This document shows, in pieces, positions 22,338 to 33,592 of a stretch of DNA of 64,000 bases; the stretch's first letter is position 1; each line of letters starts with the position of its first letter. The notes under the pieces were generated by a model. It searched no databases, was not told the origin of the DNA, and worked only from the letters and a program-made list of their open reading frames with translations. This DNA is from Porpolomopsis calyptriformis (Eukaryota; Basidiomycota; Agaricomycetes; Agaricales; Hygrophoraceae), in assembly GCA_951640195.1 (NCBI GenBank), contig OX621164.1:1159098-1223097 (forward strand), written 5' to 3'. A program made the translations under genes and the position numbers.

Positions 22338-24285
22338 ATGATCCATCGTTGGCACCCCCTCTCTTGTCTCAAAGTTGTGCTGCTCGCTCTTTGGCTCACT
22401 CCCACCGCCCGGGCCAAATACACTCCATTTCTGCCGCAGGTATGTCTTGCTTCTAGATAATTCTTCCGCGCTCTCATCGCCCAGTCTATAGTCTTTCTTC
22501 TTTAGTTATGACCCATCAAGCGAGACCGTTCCCATACCCGTTACAGGTGAGGGTTAATTTACTTCCATTCTCCTGGCGCTCAAGTTTCTGTTGCTATAGA
22601 ACAATGCCAGCAGATCAATATAACATGGGGTCGACTAAGCGCGACAGGGTACGCTATACCTTTTGGTATTCAAGTGTGAGTGTTGAAACCCCACCGCAAC
22701 ATAGACCCAATCCTGTGGCACCCTACTTTCTTCAAGTTTACACCTCGTGAGTCCACCTCCATTCATGTAGTGATCTAATCGTGCCCATCGTGCACAGGGC
22801 ATTTATTGTCCCATTTATAATTCCAGCAGGGAACGGCCTGAGTTTTGTACGCCTTCTCGTTGACTTTGAATACCGCAGGGAAGCTCAGATCTATTCCAGC
22901 AGTGGACGGTTCCCTTCGCTCCCGGAACTCTAGTAAGCTAACTTGCCTTTCAGGGGGATCGATCGCTGATCTGATAGTCATAGTACCAAATATGCATGGT
23001 ATGATGTCTCAACTTATGCGCAACAGATTTTGACCAAGGCTTTGTAGTTTGATATTAACGGAAATACGGGTGGATGCCAGGCCTCTTACACCGTGATACA
23101 AGGGGCTACCACTTCCTGTCCAAACGTAACGTTTCCGGCTGGGGCCATGGATGTCGAAGGTCGAGTGTGGAACGGACCGTTATCCCAGTATGGGTGGATC
23201 GAGCAGGTTCTTGGCTCCCTTTTACTTCCCACACAGAGTCTGAAATCGATTGTCTTCGTTAGTGCACTGATCTTGCGGTAACCCCTAAGAACGGGACACC
23301 TCCTTATACATTTACGGTTAGCAGTATCATCTACGATTAACCAACCTCACCTATATGCTTAGCTAACAGATTGCCCCCACGCTCCACCCCCCTTTTAACA
23401 TCACATCCAATGTAGCAGCTACAATGAACTGGACAGTGTCTCTGGTGAGTCACTACGTTTGTGTTGTATCTCATCTTGCGTCTAACATTTTTTAGTCTTG
23501 GGCGTCTCAATTTTATATCTCTGTCATTGATTCTGTCGGTAACTCGTGGTCTAACGGACCTCTACATAGTGGAGAAGGGACAACCTCTGACTGTCTGGCA
23601 ATATCCTCCATGAAGTAAGTCATTATCCTTTCAACGGATCACATTTTGACATTGGATGAAAAGTCCACCAACCCAAAAACGATTTCCACTAGCTTTGACA
23701 GCCTCGATAGCTTCTGGCGTGGGCGGTTTAATAATTGGCACGATCACCGCCTACATCTTTCTCTGTCGGCGAGCTAAGCGAGAACACACCGAGGACTTCA
23801 TTGCGATGGGGAAATCGGCTAGTCCAGAATTCGGGCGAACGCTGTCCGTGGGCCCACGTTACCGACGCGTCCCAACTTCACCAGTCCAATACCATGATGG
23901 AGCAGACGGCAACACCATCATTGGACAAGAATCACAGTATCACATCGAACCCTTTGTGTTACCGAGCGAGGAAGGTCGTCTTACGAATGCGCCACAAGGG
24001 TCGCTCTCAAACGACCCATCATCACCAACAGGACCTCGTAGCGAACCAGATTCGCAAACAGGCTCACACGGTCTTCCATCCACATCGCACCATCAGCAGG
24101 TGTACGTGGTGCACCACGATGCTGGCCGTGCACCCGTAACGGTGTACACGGCTGCGGGGACGGAAGTGGTAGAATTACCGCCAACTTATGTGGAGGGGTC
24201 CAGCCAGGGTGATACCAGTCCGAGGAGAAGAACAGCAGGTTCGAGTCAAAAGGGCGATTCACGCTCGGTTGGATCACCAGGTTGA
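22338..24285 (+). CDS. Type I single-pass membrane protein, extracellular domain plus cytoplasmic tail
   Basis: I do not know a function. The start gives a signal peptide (KVVLLALWLTPTARA), then a lumenal or extracellular domain of about 300 residues spread over about nine short exons with Cys and N-glycosylation sites: CQQINITWGRLSATGYAIPF, IQVPNPVAPYFLQVY, FIVPFIIPAGNG, WTVPFAPGT, GGCQASYTVIQGATTSCPN, VTPKNGTPPYTFT, APTLHPPFNITSN, SWASQFYISVIDSVGN. One TM helix follows (LALTASIASGVGGLIIGTIT) with a stop-transfer CRRAKRE. The cytoplasmic tail is Ser/Pro-rich and contains QVYVVHHDAGRAPVTVYT and VVELPPTYVE. Proteins with this plan and tail motif are widespread in Agaricomycetes and are annotated only as hypothetical. 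Small exons between 22338 and 23040 are the least certain. Confidence 0.75.
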
Positions 24286-24465
24286 TAAAAATTGCTGGGA
24301 CAATGGCGTTATACATTTACTTTATATATCGGCGGACTGGTCATGATCCTTATGATTCATTCTTAGGTTGGTTTTTGCGAGGTTTTAAGCAACTCGAGAC
24401 ATTGCATTAACCACTGCTTCATCGCTGGTGCTGCTTATGACATTATTCTGTAGTGATAGTCATTA

Positions 24466-26196
24466 TCATGTAGTTGCAAAGATACCAATAGGGCAAGGCT
24501 TCCAGTGTGAACTATCATCTCGCAATCGCCACCCATATGGTAGATCCTGATTAATTATAGTATTGGAGGTTCTCGGTGGGGGTAGGTCGGGCCGCTGGTT
24601 ATTCCGATCGAGAGAGAGAAGGAGGTTCAGGCGTTCATGCATTTTGTCCATATCATCGGCTGTCCACTGCTAGGCCATTATGAACCCCTCAGTTCCTCAA
24701 AGTGATTTGACGACTTACATTGGGGGTGATACTGCTTGTTGGAGGGTTAAGTATTTTCAACGCTTCCTCCAGTTCTGGATTTTCCGCGCAAAGAGCGAGG
24801 AGCAAAGCTGTCGTGCTATGATCGGGTAAATCAAGTTGACATCAAACGAAGGCATCAATGAGGACGTACGACTTCCTGTCGCGGTGAGTTTTAGGACCAA
24901 GGGAAGTAAACAAAGTCAGAATGATGTCTCTTTTCACATTGGAATCGGTTTCATCATCCTCTATGGCCCATGAATTGATGATCCACCAGGCCCATCGTGC
25001 TATACACATATCAAACGATTCATCTGGGGGCGCAGTCTTGGTAGTCACGAAGCCAGGATCGTCAAATTGCTGAGTATCTGATAAGAGGTATGAGACGATG
25101 CGATTGGCAAGGATGGCCGGGAGATCGAAGTGATGAGAATGAAGATGCTTGAATAACGGAGTCCATAACAAAATGGAGCTCTTGGGTGGTGAAAACGAGT
25201 CAATTGGGTATATTCGTTTTCTACGGGTGCGCAGAGATAGATGAGTGGCGTGATAATGAGATATTGATAGGAAAACAAGATAGTTCACTTTTTTGAAAGA
25301 GGGACCAATGACCCCTTTTCCAATAGCGCATCACAAAGTTTGTCTAGAGCCCACTTTTCTCTCGCGTCTGATGCTCCGGTTTCGGAGGGTGCGTCGGTAT
25401 CCCACCCGAACCCGCCAGTGGCGATATTAGCGGCGACCTTGGCCTCTGCTACCCACCGCTCAATGTCCCTCATGACACTGTTGATAGCCTGCTTGTAGCG
25501 GGTGCGTAGAGATGTGTCACGAGAAGTCAGCTTGATTAAACTTTTGTATTGCTTGAGATACGGTGCTAAAGGGCGGAGGGTAGGTTGTGGTCGAGGAGTG
25601 GTCAACGGGTTCAGGGTGGGGAGAAAATAATTGTGAAGGAGCCACGTCATGGACTAGAGAAGGATATAGGGATGTGTGTGTGGAAAGACTCTGAATCAGT
25701 ATAATCCTCACCTCCCTGGCAGCTTCGCGAAGTAACTCGAGACTAGGCAAATCTTCATGGGTGGCGGCGTGCCTTAGCTCGACTAACCACGAAGGCAAGC
25801 CCAATTGAGCGGCTATAGATGCGATTGACCGGGCATATGCTCCGAGTTGCAACGGGTCGACAAAACCGTTGACAAGTCGAAGGACGGCAGTCGCGTAACT
25901 CTGGCGGAGAAATAGATATGATTCCGGCAAGTGCGACGTGTTATCATCCTGCAGCATGACGACTAAAAGTGCCAGAGTGCACTCCAGAGCATGGGGGAGT
26001 GTTGTAGTCGCCTTCCAGGCTGATAACTTGTGGGATGGATAAGAGTATTCCAAGGCTTTTAGAACATGTGAAGCAAACCCACCCGATGCATAGCGATGAC
26101 TTTCTTCTCGACGTCATTTTCGTCTCCAAATATCCACGAGCAGACCTCGTCTAGCTCACTGATGAATGCCCAGGGTACACGACGAGGTAAATGCAT
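24466..26196 (-). CDS. LAS1: Pre-rRNA processing endoribonuclease Las1
   Basis: Las1 with Grc3 cuts ITS2 of pre-rRNA in large-subunit assembly. MHLPRRVPWAFISELDEV and WIFG open the protein. A 57-base intron leads to LSAWKATTTLPHALECTLAL. The HEPN core is clear: SYATAVLRLVNGFVDPLQ, ARSIASIAAQLGLPSW, then LVELRHAATHEDLPSLELL, where RHAATH is the R-X4-H catalytic motif. Middle exons (WLLHNYFLPTLNP, EKWALDKLCDALLEKG, LLWTPLFKHLHSHHFDLPA, ARWAWWIINSW) cover the helical region, and the last exon ends DLPYGWRLRDDSSHWKPCPI-GIFATT, the usual Las1 C-terminus. The start at 26196 is the first ATG before the conserved block. It is divergent from ABCC copy 2 with 189 bases between the starts, right at the border of the inverted repeat. 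Confidence 0.88.
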
Positions 26197-26385
26197 GCAG
26201 TATTCAAATTCATGCCGCTTACAAACCTTTTTTACTATTCGATCAGCATTGCCATTTTGGTCTCGCCAGTCGTATGACTCATTCTGACTGTAGTCGTGCA
26301 AAATGGGATTCACCATGCTTTTTAATGCTGCTTTGCTCTGCACATGCCACGGGCTTAGAGGCTGTTTGCTCGTATTCTCTGTAAA

Positions 26386-29300
26386 ATGAACATAGACTCA
26401 CAGGTAGGCTTGAACGATACCTTTATTATCCAATCTGGGGGCAATAACGCGTACGTCTGTACCACCCCATCCATTATTGGTCTGATCTGATATGGTTGCA
26501 GGTTTTGGATGGATGGTCTCATTTTCCCGTTCTATCTTACTGCGGCATCGGCGACGGTTCTCTTGCTGCATATCATCTTACTCTCCAAACCGGTTCGCAC
26601 CTTATATCTACATTTTTACCCCTCCAAGTTGTCTCCGGCAGAGGATCTTCCTCAGGAAAATCATGTCTTACAACACGGCGGTTTCTTTGGAGAGGCAAGA
26701 GAACACATCTCACAGCAAGGAGGACCTATTGTATTCGCGTATAAAATTGCTAGGCTTATAGGCTGTCTTGTTTTTTTTGGTCTCTGTCTGACCACATCGG
26801 TCCTGGAGGAGCAGACTGACTCTCATACGAACCGATTCGACAAATGGGACAAGCATGAACGCAGTCGATCCCAGTCTCCTATGTTTTCCGAGGCCGACTG
26901 GCTCCAAATTACCATGTCCATTAGTGCCGTGAGTGTCCTGCTTGCAAAATTTTGTTGTGATTAACCTATTACTTGGTAGATGTACACTTCGTTGCTCGCT
27001 CTTATATCTGTATTGGCGAAGCCGCGATGGAGTGGATTGGCAACGAAGCACCTTGTTTTCCTTCTGATCGTCTTATTTGGGGTGTATTTTTATCGAGATT
27101 TATGGCCGCTGGCGACATATACAAAGACTCCCGAGGACATTTCGGAAGGATGGATTTTATGGGCAAAGGGAATTGTACTTGGATTGATCGCCGTCGGAAT
27201 CCCTCTTCTTATTCCTCGTCAATATGTTCCAGTTGATGCCAAGGTACGATTCTCACAGATGAAATGGACATTGTGACTTATTCTCTCTTTATAGGATCCT
27301 ATGATAGAACTCAATCCAGAACAGACAGCGTCTTGGCTTTCCCTTTTACTTTACACCTTCTTGGACCCGATCATATTAAAGGCCTATTCCATTCCTCACT
27401 TATCCCATGACCAACTTCCACCTTTAGCTGACTATGACTACGCCGCAAATTTGTCAAAATCATCTTTTCCCGTACGTTATCTCACCTGTTTTGTTTTAAG
27501 TGTTAATTGAAACCTCCTCTTAGTATCTAGACCCATTCGTCACGAAAAAGAGTCGTCACCTTTTCTTTGGGCTGATGAAAGTTTTCCGTATGTTGGGGTA
27601 ACTGTCCGGTATACTGGATACTTACTTTTGTTGCAGGTCACGAGTATATAATGTTGACGGTGATGCTCATTGTTCACGTGTGTGGCTGATAACTGGAAAT
27701 TAAGACTTCCGCTAAATAACCACTAGGTCATCGCTGGCTTCGCAAATCCTGTGGGCATCAATCAGCTCTTACTGTGAGCGCTACCATCCATTGTACCGCT
27801 ATTTATATGTCAATCTCCATTTTCACATGCAAGCTATCTTGAAACTGTCGGCGAAGGCGCCATCGTTCGTCCTTGGGTATGGGTTATTTGGCTCTTCATC
27901 GGACCGGTCGTCAGTTCCGTCGCGTTTCAACGTTACATATTCATTGCGGTAAGGGCATACGCAACAAAAGCATGTGGTATCCTCTCATAGTCATTGTTAG
28001 TCCCGAACGCTCGTCCGAGTAGAGAGCATCCTCACCCAACTCGTTTTGGAGCATTCTCTACGCGTCCGCATGAAGGCGGAAACATCGACTGAGCGTTGTC
28101 GGTCTACGACAGTTTACACTCAAGATGGCGCTTCAACACCCACAGAGAGGAGTAGGCAGGGTTCCCCAAGTCGAGAAACTTCGCAGTCGAGCTCCGCAAT
28201 CATCGTGTCTACGTCAAGCAAGGGAAAACACAAGGCCAGAGACTCCAGAACAGCAGAAGGCACGATACAAGAAGGACGTGGAAGTAATCTCCTAGGCAAA
28301 ATCAACAACCTTGTTACCACTGACTTGGCAAATATCACAAACGCTCGTGACTTCCTATTTACACGTTGGTTCAATTTAGTTCTGTCACTTGGGTTGCTGA
28401 TCTCATATCAACCACAAAGTCGTTTATGTTCCTCTGCAAACATTACTGTCTACTTGGTTTCTTTATCATATTCTTGGTTGGAGGTGTGTCTGCAAGGGTA
28501 CTTTCGCAGCTGGTCAATGAGATTGCGCTTCTAGCTCGTTCGTGGGATTGGCTGTTATGATTCTGCTGTTCCCTGTTCCAGGATACATCACTAAGCTGAT
28601 CCAGAACACTCAAGTTCAGGTCATGAGAAAGGTGATTCAAGGCTTGATAATGATCAGCAAGAGGATTCTAACTGACAGTTGCCGTATCGAGACTGATGCA
28701 AGAGTGGAAGCTGTCACCGAAAGTTAGTATTTTAATGATTCACGATATATCTCGTTCTCACTAGCCCAAAATGATAGCCATGAATGTTATTCGCATGGTG
28801 AAGCTGTTTGGTTGGGAATCCAAAATGAATAAAAGATTGGCCGAGAAACGCGAGGAAGAGCTAGCCTGGATATTCAAGCGCCAGTTACTTGATCTTGCGA
28901 TCGAACATGTAAAGTGTGTTTTTTTTTAATAACTGATATCGCTGTTGATGGTGGTCTTAGTTATGTCATTCCCATTGCCACCATGCTTGCGACATATGCG
29001 ACACATGTTAGTTCTTGTTTTGACTCCTAGAGGTAATGCATCCCGACTCCTTTTCAGACAGTGATCCTGAAACAAGATTTGAGCGGTATGTGTCGAAAGG
29101 AACTGCCTTCAAATTCGTTGTACCCATTACTTCCGTAGCCTCCAAGGTTTTCTCGTCCATGGCAGGTCTGGTCGAACCGCTTCTTCATCTCTGCGTGACG
29201 GCTAAATGATCTTGACGGTAGTCTTTAATATGTTGCGAGAGCAACTCTACATCATTCTTTACTCGATCACAAAGTCGATACAGGGTACATATCCAACGAA

Positions 29301-32300
29301 GGCTGTTGCGAAAACTCCGTGCTCATGCTTTCATTGTCAGGCAAAGTTTCTCTGGACCGTCTTGACGATTTCCTGCGCAATGTCAGTACTACGTGGCAAG
29401 CACTATAATGTTTTAACCTTATTGATTGATAGACGGAACTCCTGGACGAGTTTACGCAAAACGTTGACCAGAATGCCTTTGACTTGGTTCATAGCAACGT
29501 CCAAATTGATCGGAAGGTAATCGGCATTCGAGACGCAGTCTTCTCATGGTCAAATGAAACCGAGGGATCTGTGACGCCGTCAAGACGTTCCTTCAATCTT
29601 CAGATCGACGATGAAGTCATATTCAAGCCTGGCTGTGTGAATCTTATTGTTGGCCCTACTGGATCTGGAAAGACCTCGATGTTGATGGCTTTACTTGGTT
29701 AGCTACTTAACGTGGGACGCATCACTCTTCGTATCGCTGATTTGCATATGTAGGCGAATTGCATTTCATCCCATCAAGTCTGAATTCATTCGTCAGTCTT
29801 CCACGCGACGGCGGGGTGGCATACGCTGCGCAAGAATCATGGGTTCAGAACGAGACGATCAGAGTAAGGTCTGACATTGATCGGAATGCTGCCGACTCAT
29901 GGTCATTTAGGAAAACATTATTTTCGGAAGTCCTTTCGATGAGGAACGATACAAAAAAGGTTGGTTGAATTCCCATTCATTCGAGTGTTGGCTGCTATAA
30001 TGTAAATATAGTTCTTTATCAATGTGCCTTGGAACGTGATATCACCTTATTCGAGGCCGGCGATCGGACTGAAGTCGGAGAGAAAGGACTTACCCTTAGG
30101 TTTGTCCTCCTTGTGGCCTCATGGTAGTTGTCTCATTGGATTTCCCTATTGCTTAGTGGCGGTCAAAAGGTGATTTCGTTGCATTCAATGATTACATTAT
30201 ACTCATGTGTTCTAGGCGCGAATTACACTGGCCAGAGCTGTATACTCTCCGGCTGAGATTCTTCTACTGGATGATGTCAGTTATTTGCCGAGTATTCGTT
30301 CTAAGGCTAATTTGCGAGATCCAGGTATTGGCGGCTCTTGACGTTCACACTGCGAAATGGATTGTTGATAAATGTTTCTCGGGAGACTTGATCCACGGAA
30401 GGACTGTTATTTTGGTTGTAAGATGTTGTCATTCTTTACTTGCATTTGCTCACTATGACCTAGACTCACAACGTCGCAATGGCGAGCCCTGTTGCCGACT
30501 TTGTGGTTTGTATCGGCAAGGACGGCCGAATCCTTAGCCAAGGCTCTGTGACGGAGGCAATAGCAAAGGACACCACGTTGGCGGCAAGAGTGACTGAAAA
30601 TCAATGGGAGATTGAAAAAAACGCAGAGAAAACTAAAATTGAAGATGATGCCAAACAAGCAGACGGGAAATTGATTGTCAAAGAAGAAATTGAGGAATGC
30701 CACGTTAGCTGGTCAGCTTGTGCGCGTTTCCGTCCATCGGTGCTGCTGAATTTTAACCCCGTATTGCAGTGAAGCTTTACCTTGACAGTATGAGCCGTTT
30801 ACAAGGTTTTCACCCTCTCTTCTTCTGGGTAACTCTTTTGGGTGGAATGTTCCTTATGGACCTTTGCAACACTATTCAAACATGGTACCTCGGCTATTGG
30901 GCATCGCAATACGATCACCACGACACTTCCCAGGTAGAAGTCTCCCAGTTGGTGGCATTTCTAATCCTGGCTTACGGTTGAAACTGACTGTGATTTGGAG
31001 TTATTTGACGACATACTGCCTTATTCTTCTCGTTTCGGTCATCCTCTACACCACAGCCTATCTGACATCCTTTTATGGGTCAATACGGGCGTCTAGGCTG
31101 ATCCACTTGAAATTGGTAGAATCGGTGTTAGGAACGACCCTACGGTAGGTTGACATTCAGATAGTGACATTTTACTAGACTTAAGAGAACAGGTGGCTTG
31201 ATACAACACCAACCTCTCGAGTCATCGCTCGTTGTACCCAAGATATCGCTGCTGGTAGGACATTATTCTTAATATTTGCCACGTTAAGAACTGACAGTCA
31301 CAACATCACCAGTTGATGGTTCCATCTCTCAGGGTCTTGCATGGCTAAGTGAATTGTCGCTTTCGATGTTAGTCAAGTTTGGGGCAGTTGTTGTCCTGAC
31401 ACCCATCTTCATCATCCCTGGCATTACGGTTGGATTTCTGGGTGGTTGGTGTGGCCAGATATATATGAAAGCCCAGCTTCCTGTTAAGCGGGAAATGAGC
31501 AATGCCAAATCGCCTGTGCTGGGTCACTTCGGGGCTGCAATTGCTGGGTTGAGTAAGACATTCTATTTCTCATTCGATTGATACCAATTCTTAATGGACT
31601 CCAGCTTCCATTCGTGCATATGGGACTCAACTTGCCTTCAAACGCGAATCTATGAATCGCATTGATCACTATACAAGAGCTGCCCGAACTTTTTACAACC
31701 TTAATCGGTAAGAAAAACCAGAGGGTTGTGTTGCATCCATTTCATTGATTATGGTCTTTCAGTTGGGTTTGCATTCGTATCGATGCCATGGGTGGGTTAT
31801 TTGCTGCTGGTCTAGCAGCATATCTGGTCTATGGGCGTGCTCTTTCGACCCCCGCAAATACAGGCTTTTCTTTGAACCAAGCTGGTTAGTATTTTGATCT
31901 ATAAGCCAGTTTTAGGATTCATCGAAGTACCTTCAGTGAGCTTCAGCTCCATGATCCTCTGGTGGGTCATAAGATTAAATGATTTCGAAGTCGACGGTAC
32001 GCACACAGTTCAAGTTGTCTTCTGAGTATTTTTCATACTCCAGTATTTAGGCAACAGGTAGGTGTTCTGGGACAAGGTCCCCGTTTGTCTGACTGATCCA
32101 GTCCACAGTCTTGAGCGTATACAAGGTTATGTGACTATCGAACAAGAACCTAAACCAACAGAACAGGGCAAACCTCCTGCATATTGGCCATCTAGCGGTG
32201 ATCTCCGTGTAGAGAATCTATCCGCTCAGTATTCATTGGTATGTCAGTGCACTGGTCCAGGTTCACTACTTTTAACACTTCGACAGGATGGCCCAAAAGT

Positions 32301-33444
32301 TCTCAATGATATCTCTTTCCATATTAGGTCTGGAGAGCGAGTTGGTGTTGGTGAGTATGCTGTAAATCGATCTTCATCATTTCTTAATGGGAACTTGTCA
32401 GTCGGGCGTACCGGAAGTGGCAAGGTAAAATTGAAACGACCCTTACTTGAATATAAGAGATTGAATAAAATTTCAGAGTTCCTTGACGCTTTCACTCCTT
32501 AGGTGCATCTTCACAGATGGGACAGTCTATTTTGACGGCCTCCCAACAAAATCCCTGAATCTGGATGCTCTGCGGACCAATATCACGATCATACCACAGA
32601 TGGTAGGTGACGTCCTCATTGTTCGCAACTAAATGATGTATTCTTGTAATAGCCTGAACTTCTGAGTGGTACTTTGCGAGCAAATCTGGACCCGTTTTCT
32701 CAATACGATGATATGACATTGAATGGGGCCTTGGGGGCCGCTGGTCTTTTCTCCCTGCAGAGCGAGGCTGACAATGGCCGAATAACTTTAGACAGTCCCA
32801 TTGCAAGCGGAGGAGGCAATCTTTCTGTTGGTCAGCGGCAAATACTTGCCCTTGCGAGGGCCATTGTCCGGGGTAGCAAATTGCTTATATTGGATGAGGG
32901 TGAGTTGTTCGATCTCTCGAATATATATATATATAAACCTTGAAAACAGCTACTTCTGCCATAGGTGCGTTTCTGGGTTCCGTGGAAGTCTCTAATCCCT
33001 GACTGCTACGGTATTATAGATTATAAAACAGATTCAATTATTCAATCATCGCTTCGCAACCGACTCGGTTCGGATGTTACATTGCTCACCATAGCACATC
33101 GACTGCAGACTATCATGGACTCGGATAAAATTGTGAGGATTATTTGTTCTTTTTCGATTTCAAATCTCACAATCAATCATAGATGGTTCTTGATGCGGGG
33201 CGAATGGTGAGTTTTGCTCATGTTACATCTCCATCCTTTGACTTATTACCTCGTATCTTAGGTTGAGTTTGACGAGCCAAGGGTGTTGTTACAGAATGAA
33301 AACAGCATGCTTCGCGCGCTCGTGAATGAGAGTGCCGATAAGGAGGCACTAAGCGAGATGGTGCATGCAAAAGGTTCAAGGCATACCCTTCCTATCACGC
33401 ACGAGAGACACCCGTCGAGCGTAACCTACTTGCTATACGAATAA
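26386..33444 (+). CDS. ABCC (MRP/YCF1-type) full-length ABC transporter, copy 2
   Basis: This has the same domain order as copy 1: TMD0 from FWMDGLIFPFYLTAAS, TMD1 with IPIATMLATYATH and VFSSMAVFNMLREQL, NBD1 with GPTGSGKTS, LSGGQK and ILLLDD, TMD2 with FGAVVVLTPIFIIPGITVGF and ASIRAYGTQLAFKRESM, NBD2 with GRTGSGK, LSVGQRQ, LLILDE and the switch His in TIAHRLQTIMDSDK. I find no stop or frameshift in the exons; a 15-nt exon (32950-32964) is conserved. The tail is longer than in copy 1 and ends RHPSSVTYLLYE. Exon 1 (MNIDSQVGLNDTF) and a serine-rich linker (about 28046-28300) differ clearly from copy 1, while TMD0 and NBD1 are almost identical. Expected to export conjugated or bulky organic anions; the substrate is unknown. 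Confidence 0.92.
32921..32934. repeat. (AT)7 microsatellite in an intron of ABCC copy 2
   Basis: Seven AT units sit in the intron just before the 15-nt exon. The matching intron of copy 1 lacks the run, so it arose or was lost after duplication. Confidence 0.85.
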
Positions 33445-33592
33445 AATTCTGCTGCACAAACAGCCAAAATCAAGACCTTTAATTTCATACATATCTCCAC
33501 CAGCGGAATCGAAAGATAATCATTCAGCACCTCGGATTAGGATTCATATATGAACCCACACGGTGCTAACCCGGAAAACGCCGTTGCAGATC

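Larger units (their letters stand above)
26365..33463 (+). repeat. Inverted repeat arm 2 (ABCC copy 2)
   Basis: This is the mirror partner of 12153-19266. The borders fall just upstream of the start codon and about 20 bases downstream of the stop. The left border abuts the LAS1 5' end and the right border abuts the 3' end of the RNA-binding protein gene. The whole gene with introns was copied, so the duplication was DNA-mediated and not a retrocopy. Confidence 0.93.

Noticed and set aside
26492..27236. Several identical small frames repeated at 18395-19139 (minus) and here (plus), looking like conserved small proteins
   Set aside because: They are out-of-frame readings and retained introns of the TMD0 region. 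They are identical only because the two arms are identical there.
12153..33463. One of the ABCC copies is a pseudogene
   Set aside because: Splicing by hand keeps both in frame through all nucleotide-binding motifs. The only defect found is the shorter, frameshifted C-terminal tail of copy 1.
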